36,613 nt of DNA from Cladosporium sp. IMV 00045. Lineage: Eukaryota; Ascomycota; Dothideomycetes; Cladosporiales; Cladosporiaceae. This document shows positions 1 to 9,000 of this stretch, in pieces. The position numbers and the translations under genes are program-made. A model generated the notes under the pieces. That model made no database searches. It saw nothing but the letters and a program-made list of their open reading frames with translations, and had not been told where the DNA came from. The number at the start of each line of letters is the position of its first letter. Position 1 is the first letter of the stretch. The stretch is taken from the NCBI GenBank assembly GCA_001931905.2, contig MSJI02000621.1, forward strand, positions 1-36,613, written 5' to 3'.

Positions 1-2386
1 GACGCCCGCCGCGCTTTCCCTTGCTTCGACGAGCCCAACCTTAAGGCGACCTTCGACTTCGAGATGGAAATCCCTGAAGACCTGACCGCTCTCTCTAACA
101 TGCCGGAGAAGGAGACCAAGAAGAGCAAGAAGGCTGGACACAAGATTGTGAGCTTCGACCGGACACCGATCATGTCAACATACCTGCTGGCGTGGTCTTT
201 CGGCGACTTCGAGTACATTGAGGACTTCACCAGGAGAAAGTACAACGGCAAAAACCTGCCTGTCCGCGTTTACACCACTCGCGGCTTGAAGGAGCAGGGA
301 AAGCTTGCGTTGGAGAGTGCACACCAGGTCGTTGATCTCTTCTCCGAGGTATGACATGGCATACTATGACTTCCGGCTTTGATTCCCAGCTAACGTGAAC
401 GCAGATTTTCCGCATCGACTACCCTTTGCCGAAGGTCGACCTGCTGGCAGTTCACGAATTTGTAAGTCTAACCAAGATGGCGCTGGGTTGCAAACGGCTG
501 ATTCGATCAGCCCATCATATGTCTCCCTCCCTTGCGTTTACTGCATCATACCATAGTCTTCCATCGTTTGGACCTTTGCTGACCAATGTTTCCAGTCACA
601 CGGCGCCATGGAGAACTGGGGTCTTATCACCTACCGTACCACCGCCGTCCTCTTCGATGAATACAACTCCGATCAAAAGTACCGCAACCGCGTCGTCTAT
701 GTCGTCGCTCACGAGCTTGCCCACCAGTGGTTCGGCAACTTGGTGACCATGGATTGGTGGAACGAGCTTTGGCTCAACGAGGGCTTCGCCACGTGGGTCG
801 GTTGGTACGCCGTGGACCACTTGCACCCTGACTGGAACGTCTGGGGTCAGTTCGTGACCGAGTCGATGCAGATGGCCTTCACGCTTGACTCTCTGAGGAC
901 CTCTCACCCTATCGAGGTTCCTGTCAAAAACGCACTTGAGGTTGACCAGATTTTTGACCACATCAGCTACCTCAAGGGTAGCTCTGTCATCCGCATGTTG
1001 GCAGCTCATCTCGGCGTCGAGACTTTCCTCAAGGGTGTCTCTGACTACCTTAAGGCCCACCAGTACAGCAATGCCAAGACCAACGACTTGTGGAGCGCTC
1101 TGAGCAAGGCTTCTGGCCAGGACGTCAAGGCTTTCATGGATCCTTGGATCTTGAAGATTGGATTCCCCGTCGTCACTGTTGCCGAGGAACCGGGTCAGTT
1201 CAGCGTGAAGCAATCTCGCTTCCTCAGCGCTGGAGAAGTCAAGCCTGAAGAGGACCAGACTACCTGGTGGATTCCTATGGGTCTCAAGACTGGCCCGCAA
1301 GCCACTGAGGCAAGGCGTGAGCCGTTGACTACCAAGGAGGACACCTACCGCGACATCGATACTGAATTCTACAAGGTCAACAGCAACCAGACCGGCTTCT
1401 ACCGCACCAACCTTCCACCTCAGCGTCTCGTGAGCCTCAGCAGCGCCCTTGACAATCTCTCCGTGGAGGACAAGATCGGTCTCATTGGAGATGCTGCTGC
1501 TCTTGCAGTCTCTGGCGACGGCACCACTGCTGGCGTCCTCGCCTTCTTGGAAGGCTTTGTCAACGAGGAGAACTACCTTGTCTGGAGCGAGGTCATCTCC
1601 AGCCTGGGCAAGATCCGCTCTGTGTTTTCCGATGACAAAGAGATCAGCGAGGGTCTGCGCAAGTACACCCTGAAGCTCGTCACTGCTGCGACCGACAAGA
1701 TCGGTTGGGACTTCGCTCCTAACGATGACTACCTCAAGGGTCAACTCCGCGCTCTTCTCCTGTCAGCCGCCGGTCTCGCCGGTCATGAAGGCGTCGTTGC
1801 CGAAGCTAAGAAGCGCTTCGATGCTTTCGTTGCTGGTGACAAGAAGGCCATCCACCCCTCTCTCCGCGCTTGCGTCTTCAGGATTGGCATCAAGAACGGC
1901 GGCAAGCCTGCCTACGAAGCCATCAAGAACGAGTACCTCACCACCACCTCGATCGACGGCCGCGAAATCACTCTGCAGTCTCTCGGCCAAGTCCAGACGC
2001 CCGAGCTTGCGCAAGACTACCTGTCCTTCGGCTTCAGCGGCAAGGTCGCAGTGCAGGACGTTCACTCGGTCGGCGTCTCGCTCGCCAACAACAGCAAGGT
2101 CCGTGGCGAGGTGTGGAGCTACATCAAGACCAACTGGGAAATGATTCGCGAGCGTCTGGGCGGCAACATGGTCGTGCTCGAGCGTTTCGTGCGCATGTGT
2201 CTGCAGAAATTCGCCTCGTTTGAGGTTCAGAGCGATATCGAGAAGTTCTTTGAGGGCAAGGACAATACTGGCTATGACCGTGGTCTTGCTGTTGTTGTCG
2301 ATACCATCAAGGGTAACGCGAGGTATCGCGAGAGGGATGGTGAGGTTATTAGGGAGTGGCTGTCTGCTCACGGCTATCTGAAGTAG
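1..2386 (+). CDS. M1-family zinc aminopeptidase (Aap1/Ape2-like), 5' partial
   Basis: Three exons are visible: <1..348, 405..461 and 596..2386, joined in phase 0. The first in-frame codons read DARRAFPCFDEPNLKATFDF, a conserved stretch of the N-terminal domain of M1 peptidases, so the gene runs off the left edge and its start is missing. The exon 2/3 junction rebuilds the substrate-binding GAMEN motif (codons at about 602-616). The zinc site HELAHQWFGNL lies near 710, followed by the LNEGFA segment that supplies the third ligand Glu. The remaining C-terminal region matches the ERAP1-type helical domain in length. About 731 residues are present; yeast Aap1/Ape2 proteins are somewhat under 1000, so probably 150-200 residues are missing. 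Intron 1 has a CTAAC branch site about 12 nt from its AG. The expected role is removal of N-terminal residues from peptides in the cytosol. Confident in the family; the exact paralogue is not resolved. Confidence 0.96.
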
Positions 2387-3180
2387 ATCAGTGCTTTGGG
2401 AGTCTTTGATGATGGTCCGACTGACGGCAGAAAAGCAAGATACGTGATGGTTTAAGGTCGAGCGCATAAAGATAAAATCATTTCCTACTTCATGTTTCAT
2501 TCCCGGCTCTTCTTTGTGGTGGCTGAAGTTCAAAACAAACCCTCGATTTGGTGGAAAAGCGTCACAACATCGAGCAAATCTGTCCCACAGCAGCTCAATA
2601 CTACCAGAATCTACGGTGACCGATATATGATTTCTGCCGAACAGTGACACACAAACAATCTGACTTACGGTGAAGCTGCAATTTAGCGGTGAGGCTGACA
2701 AAGCCCGATGGAATGACGTCTTTGTTGTTTGTAGAGTGAATGACCGCAAATAGCATACAAAGCACGTGATGCCATCGCGTGCTGAACAGAAAGGGAGTCA
2801 CCAAACCAAATGTATGACTGAAGAGATCCTTCTTTCGCACTAGCAAACTCGCAGCCTACCAAAAGACAAGCAGTCAGTCACTCAATCAATCATCACTCAT
2901 CCATATCATCAGCCTCCCTCTCGCCAAATCAAGGTGGCGGCTGATAGGCGCCTTAGGTTGGCCCCACTTTGTCAGTAGCAACAAGCCAGCCTGCCAGCTC
3001 TCTCCGCCACTAGCTGCGCTCTCCCCACGTCCTTGCCTCTTGCAATCACCTACCACCTCTACTTACCACCTTCACCAACACTCACCACTTCACCACCAAC
3101 AACTACAAAGCCTTCCATCCGCGACCTACAAACTTGCTCCCCTACAGCACCAATACCACACATCCACAGTCACCGCCATC
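2387..3180. other. Intergenic: aminopeptidase 3' end and ATG8 promoter/leader
   Basis: I see no gene in these 794 bases. The last 150 bases are CA/CT-rich with almost no G, a typical unstructured fungal 5' leader, and contain no ATG before the ATG8 start at 3181. A TGATAG hexamer (2942-2947) matches the WGATAR consensus of GATA factors, which control nitrogen-responsive genes. A hexamer occurs often by chance, so this is weak evidence for regulation of ATG8. Confidence 0.5.
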
Positions 3181-3723
3181 ATGCGCTCCAAGTTCAAGGA
3201 CGAGCACCCGTTCGAGAAGCGCAAGGCTGAGGCCGAGCGCATCAGGCAGAAGTACACCGACCGCATCCCGGTGAGTAGTATCACAAACATCCGCAACGTC
3301 CTTACCGCCACCGCAATATCACAAAGACTCTACCGAGTGAACCCTCATCAATACCATCAAGCACACTCGTACTGACATCCCTGTCTCATCAAGGTCATCT
3401 GCGAGAAGGTCGAGAAGTCGGACATCGCGACCATCGACAAGAAGAAGTACCTGGTCCCCGCCGACCTGACCGTCGGGCAGTTCGTCTACGTCATCCGCAA
3501 GCGCATCAAGCTCTCGCCCGAGAAGGCCATCTTCATCTTCGTCGACGAGGTCCTGCCGCCGACCGCCGCGCTCATGTCCTCCATCTACGAGGAGCACAAG
3601 GACGAGGACGGCTTCCTCTACATTACGTGAGCACACCCCGAGTCAATCCAGCAAAATGATGTGAGAGTGCCGTGCTGACATAGACGCAACAGTTACTCCG
3701 GCGAGAACACCTTCGGTGCCTGA
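3181..3723 (+). CDS. ATG8: Autophagy ubiquitin-like protein Atg8
   Basis: Three exons, 3181..3270, 3394..3626 and 3693..3723, give 117 residues beginning [20 protein letters not shown]. This is the nearly invariant fungal Atg8 sequence. The N-terminal helices are followed by the ubiquitin-like fold, including the [19 protein letters not shown] core, and the end reads [11 protein letters not shown]. Atg8 is cleaved by Atg4 after the Gly of FG, then joined to phosphatidylethanolamine by Atg7/Atg3 to drive autophagosome membrane growth and bind cargo receptors. Only one residue (Ala117) follows Gly116, so the pre-protein tail is minimal, as in yeast (FGR). Intron 1 starts GTGAGT and has CTGAC near its 3' end. 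Intron 2 is 66 nt and splits the Thr codon before TYSG. The predicted protein has full family length with no gaps, so the splice model is very secure. Confidence 0.98.
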
Positions 3724-5050
3724 ACGACCCGCCACTGATACCAGGCGGCCGCGCGACGACAACATCACCCCACCACCAGGCTCAATCCACCTACCCACAC
3801 CACCCTACCACCGGAATTCCCCCTTTGCGTTCCACACCGGCGTTGACTCAGGACTGCGAGTGAGAGACTTCAATTTTGACGATTCTTGATTATTTTGGGG
3901 AAACGAACACAGAACAAAGACCGAGGGAGGACGGGGTTGTTTCATTACTTGCCTTTTTATCACGTTTACGATTGTCAGAGAGAGCGAGAGCAAGGATGAG
4001 CGATATTGCAAGCGGCGAAAGGAAGAAAACCCAGCAGAAAAAGACATTCAACCCCGTTTCAGGCGTGGCCCGAGAGCTCTCAGCGCGAAATGGCGGTGAG
4101 TGAGGGAAGCCAGGTTCCTCTTTTGCTCGCCCTGGAGATCCTGAGAGTTTGCCGCCTTTGCTTTGACAAGAACCCCCCTGAGAACCTCACGTTATGAATG
4201 CTCTACTCTGGTTTTCTTCTTTGCGTTTGTATTCTGTTCCGTAGTCGAGAGAAGTGCAAATACCATCCTTTTTTGCCCACAGCAGTATTGTCTTTTTGCG
4301 TGACTTGTATGCGTGACTGGGGAGATCACATGCACTTGCTCGCACGAGACGAACATCACGAGCAAGCTACATGTTCTATGCGTGTCGTTTTGCCCCTTAT
4401 CGTTCTATGGGCCTTGCGACTCGCCACTGCGCTGACACTCGGGCGAGAAAGGCGGCGCGGGGCGTGTCTGGCTACTTGCGAGTATACATATGTCCAAATG
4501 CGTCGCTTCTTCGATTCAAATAGTTTTCACGTGCTCGTATTATCCATCTCCCTTCCAAACCTTCCCAGCCCGGGTGCCGGGCAGAGAAGGAAGGTGGTGA
4601 CTCCAAGCACCAGGCCCTCTCTCACATGACAGCTCGTCAGACCCTGGGCGAGGGAGGTGGCGTCATCTCCCCATGCTCGTTGATAGTGTGCTCCGCAAAC
4701 GGCGCGCAGCTAGAGGGAAGGAAGAAGCTTTGGTCTTTCGCGCGATCGTTTAGGAAAGGGCAGGCTGTGGGCGCGTGCGTTTTGGCGAGCGAGGAGGGTT
4801 GGAGGGCTAGGGAAGTTGACCGAGACCGAGACCGAGGCCTGTTCCTTGCGCATTGCGATAGCTGGAGAGAAAGATTTATCCATACAAGTCGAGCAAGCGA
4901 GCAAATCAATATTCGTCGCCATTCTGGGATCTGGGAGAGAAGCTATTGCTGGACTTGGAGAATTTGTCTTTGCTGCGACTACACTTGCAACACTGGAAAG
5001 AAGAGGGAGCGCGAGAACCTCTTTCTCGACAAATCATCACAACAATAACA
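3724..5050. other. Intergenic: ATG8 3' UTR and NCE101 upstream region
   Basis: No supportable gene in these 1.3 kb. Open stretches at 4198-4629 and 4626-5048 have no recognisable domain, irregular composition and no codon bias like the flanking genes. I treat them as chance reading frames within the ATG8 3' UTR and the promoter and leader of the next gene. The segment just before 5051 (acaacaataaca) is an A-rich start context favourable for translation at the ATG there. Confidence 0.45.
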
Positions 5051-5366
5051 ATGTCCTACCCATTCCTCATTTCAAAGTACGTCGCCGTCTCTACTTCCAC
5101 AGTATTGAACATGCAAACATCACCCATGCTGGCGCATCCCAATCTCAAACGCAAGCTAACCCTCGACAAAAAACAGAACTCTCGACCCCATTTTCGCCGT
5201 CTCAGTGGGTTTCGCAGCCGCCGCTGTTCGAATCAACCGGGAAGAGAAAGAGAAAGGCAAGAGTTTCGAGGAGAGTAAGGAGAGTTTGAGGAGGAGGGCG
5301 GGTCTGGCTTGGACGGAGGTGAGGGGGATGATGGGCGAGGGGGTTGTGGGTGGGAAGAGTTCATGA
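5051..5366 (+). CDS. NCE101: NCE101-like small membrane protein
   Basis: Two exons, 5051..5076 and 5177..5366, give a 71-residue protein. The junction reads MSYPFLIS-K-TLDPIFAVSV, followed by an alanine-rich hydrophobic segment (about residues 13-24) and the basic/acidic stretch RINREEKEKGK. This start, K-TLDP turn, single hydrophobic helix and RINREE motif are what I know of fungal Nce101, a protein of roughly 50-80 residues linked in yeast to non-classical (leaderless) protein export. The intron begins GTACGT, has CTAAC about 18 nt upstream of CAG, and splits the Lys codon. The tail after the RINREE motif (about 40 residues, Gly/Arg-rich at the end) is less conserved in my recollection and could be mis-ended. 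The biochemical function is not well established. It is easy to miss because neither exon alone is a convincing reading frame. Confidence 0.82.
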
Positions 5367-6024
5367 GGAGAGGATGAGGAGGTGGAGGGATGAGAATACT
5401 ATTTGTGCCTCTGGGAGGTTTGGTCACATCACGTCTGCTGTGGTGTTGTGCTATGGATATTGTGCGTCCGCGGACGGAGGTCTTGAGCAATGCTCAGGCG
5501 CAGATGTTTGGTGGTATGGGATACCTGTAGTATTGGCTATAACAACATGGTGAACAGAGGACTACCTTTGTCGAGGGACAAGTGTAGATGATGGTGTTGT
5601 ACGCATATGAGCGTAGTAATACGATTTGGGACAAAACAACTCTTGGGACTGTGGATTTTTGGCTTGGGGTAGGATATGGATGGAATTCCCTCAAGGGAAA
5701 CACCGCGTTTTAACTTCTATGTTAATATTACCACCATCTTTTGAATCTCCTGCATAAATATTCACATGTAAATCATTGAGGTTCTGTTATATTTCACATG
5801 TCATTCTAGCTTCGCGAAACACCCCGCGAAAGCCAGCGCTGCACTTCACGACTTCACTTTACGCGTTGCTACACGTTCCTGTATTATTTTCCACCCTTGT
5901 AACCTTACTTCTGAACAAAGTGTACAAGACGAGCGAGATCGCAATTCCACGGACGACGTCAATTCGACCATACATATGCAACCTCACAGCATGATTGGCG
6001 CATCATCACCAAAGGAACTCGACT
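5367..6024. other. Intergenic: upstream of the WD40/Myb-like gene
   Basis: No gene seen. The stretch 5700-5800 is clearly more A/T-rich than its surroundings, with runs such as ttaatatta, and probably holds the NCE101 transcript end and the core promoter of the next gene. An ATG at 5991 is followed at once by an in-frame TGA two codons later (atg att ggc is the other reading), so the ATG at 6025 is the better start for the long gene downstream. Confidence 0.4.
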
Positions 6025-9000
6025 ATGGCGCACGAGACTATTGATCTCGTGTCCGACAGCGAAGATGATATTTCTGCGAGTCAAACGGCTGCCACAACCT
6101 TGAAGGCATTCGGCGTGCGCAAAGAGAAGGAGATATCCCAGAAGAAACGCAATGTCGGGACACCTCCAACGATCACCCAGAAGCCTCACGCTCAGCAACA
6201 AGCGAGCGGCGCCGACAAACGCAATGCTTCGCCCTACACAGCGACAAATTACCAGAATTTGCCGCCAAACGCTTCACTAGCAGACATCCTTCGCTATGGA
6301 TCAACAAACGCTTCCACTCTAAAGAGCGCTCCGCCTGCAAAAGCAAAACAACGTTCCAACCCTAAACCATCGCCAAAGACTGAACGCCGATTTGGCCCCC
6401 TCCACGAAGAGCGCTTGAGAAGATTCCAAGAATTTCATAATAAAGAAGCGGAAAGGCGAGGCGACAAGGCGACGGAGTCTAGGGTTGGTCTGGGAGCAAA
6501 CACTCCGACGAAAGTGAGCGGGACACCACTATCATCAAGCCTAAATCTACCACGCAGCGGTGGTGAGATTCGTTCGACGACTGCTGGAGCACCTGTTCCG
6601 CCGAAAAGACGGCCCTCCTCACCGGCCGGTGGACTTGCAGGACCGGGAAGGAAGCGTCGTAAGGGCGATGCACAGGGTAAGGCCGAGATCAATGACCTAC
6701 CGGGAACGAAGCAGCGTGAGGAAGATGGACAGGATAAACCTGAGATCGAGGACGGCATGCAGGCGGCGCGACGGCTTTCGCTGGCTGCTATGTCGCCTGC
6801 TCTTGGCAATGGGACTTCTCAACCGGTATCAACTCGCGAAAGTGTCGGTTCGAGTGCGAAGGTTGGACATGCTGAGCCCAAGGAAGAGCCGACACTTCAG
6901 GAGACTGCACCGTCAGTTGAATCAAACCATGGCTTGACTGTACCCAAAGCAGCGACATTAGAGGGAACATTCTCACAACCTATTTCCATTTCGGACAGCA
7001 GGGAACCTTCACCGAACGTCATTCCTGCTAAGCCTACGCGTGGACCTGAACTTTCGAAAGTCGGCCAGACGAAGCTCACCCAAAGCCATGCCGACCAGGA
7101 GAGGGATTCCTCGCCAGATGAGATCCCGGCGAAGCCTTTAATCAAGACTGTCAAAGAGGATTTGCCACGGTCCATGCAGTCGTCGCCCGATGAGGTCCCA
7201 GCAACGGCTTCAAGTGGGATTATTGAGAGTGATTTGCCCGGGGCAAGGGAATCCTCGCCGGATGAGATCCCAGCCACAGCTCCCAGTAAAATTATCGGGG
7301 GTGACTTGCCACGACCCACACAATCTTCACTGGGTGAGGTCCCAGCAACGACTCCAGGCAAGGTTATCAAGCCAATCTCCGGCAAAAAGAGTGGCCGTGG
7401 TGGAAATCATGGCAAAAGTTATACAGAAGAAGAGGATGCGCGTCTGATCTCCTTGAGGGATGAGCACAAGGTCAGCTGGGAGGTAATGCCTAGCTATTTT
7501 TCTGGGCGAACTCAAGGCTCTCTCGCGGTGCATTATTATACCACGCTGAAAAGCAAAGGCCGCACTTTAGCAAAGCCGAAGGCACGCAAATCACACGGCC
7601 TTTTACCAAATCAGACAACGGAAGCGAGCCAGCATGCTTTGTATGTTGCGACAACAGATAGGCCAGAATCTTCATTGTCAACGCGACGTGTCAGGACTGC
7701 TCCTAAGAATGACGGCATGGTTTCATGGGCTGCTATCAAGAAAGCCAGACAGGCTGAGCACAGCGCTAGCGATATCAGAAGAGCCAGACAACCTCACCAA
7801 AATGTCAGAGTCTCCGAAACAGACACGCCGATGACGGATGCACCTTCTCTTGTTCAATCGCCTCCCTCGTCTGGGTTGGATCTCGCCTACCCGGCATCAC
7901 TTGACCGTATTCTACGATCACGCGAATTGGGCAGCAGTGGTGGGCGCAGCTGGTCATCCAAGGCTAGAATGAAAGTCTCGGACGAGCTCCAGAATCATGT
8001 TTTCGACACCCTTGGGCCGAGAAGATACTTCCACGGCACTCCGCGCGACGTCACCACTCTCGCATGGGCCTGCGATGGTAATCGATTTGCTGCGGGAGCT
8101 ATTGCAATGGACGACGAGGCAAGCATGCAGTATAACGGACCGAACAATCTGCTCTTGGGCGATGTCGAAAAGAACAGTCTGATCGAATTGCCAGAGCATC
8201 ATGTCCCGCGCCCTATCATAACAAGCAGTCACAATGTGAACTCGCTCCACGCTATGCGAGAGACTCAGGACCCAAGACTCTTCAAGACCGTGACGGCAGT
8301 TGAGTTCTCTGACGATGGAAACCTTCTGTTTTCTGCTGGCGGAGATGGCGTTGTACGTATGTACGATACAAACATGGGCGTCTGTCTCTCCTCCCACAAG
8401 CACAGGGCCGAAGTCTCGTTGCTCGCGAAGAACCCTAATGGCGTTCTAGCGTCGGCTTGCAATCTGACAGATGATGGTAGTATTTCCATCCTGCGCTGTG
8501 ATGAAGAAAGACTCTCTTCGGTCTGCGAGTTTGGGCCCAGCCGCGCAGATGTGCAATCCTCGTTACCAATCTCCCCATCGGCTCTGAAATGGGGCTCTGG
8601 CACTTTCAGCAACTTTTTGCTTGCAGGTTTCATGAGCGAGTCAAGTGACGATGATCGGCTGACCGCAGGCGAAATCCTTCTTTGGGACTCGACGAATGGG
8701 CAAAAGATCGACTTGCCTACGGTGAGGAACGTATTTGACGTTGCTTGGAATCCATCGCCGAGCTCAGGGTCGAGTCTGTTTGCAGTCGCCGGTGCTCGCG
8801 CGGGTAAGCGTTTGCGCAGCACGATCGAATGCTTTGCCCCCAATCAAGGCCGCGCATCGCGTGTCCTTCAATGGGATTGCCCAGCACTTGACATCAACGA
8901 TCTCATCTACTGCCCCCACGACGACAACATCATTGCAGCAGGTGCCACCGATGGCAAGGTATACATTTGGGATAAGAGATTCGCAAACCGTAACCAACTG

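Noticed and set aside
596..1744. 382-codon open frame on the minus strand
   Set aside because: Lies wholly antisense to the conserved aminopeptidase exon; GC-rich third positions in that gene produce stop-free antisense frames. No domain seen.
4198..5048. Two plus-strand frames of about 140 codons
   Set aside because: No domain, no splice continuation and an irregular composition; they lie where the ATG8 3' UTR and NCE101 leader are expected.
5995..6024. Upstream extension of the large WD40 gene (MAHHHQRNST)
   Set aside because: The first codon of this extension is TTG, and the ATG at 6025 gives a natural start directly before the SIM-like motif.
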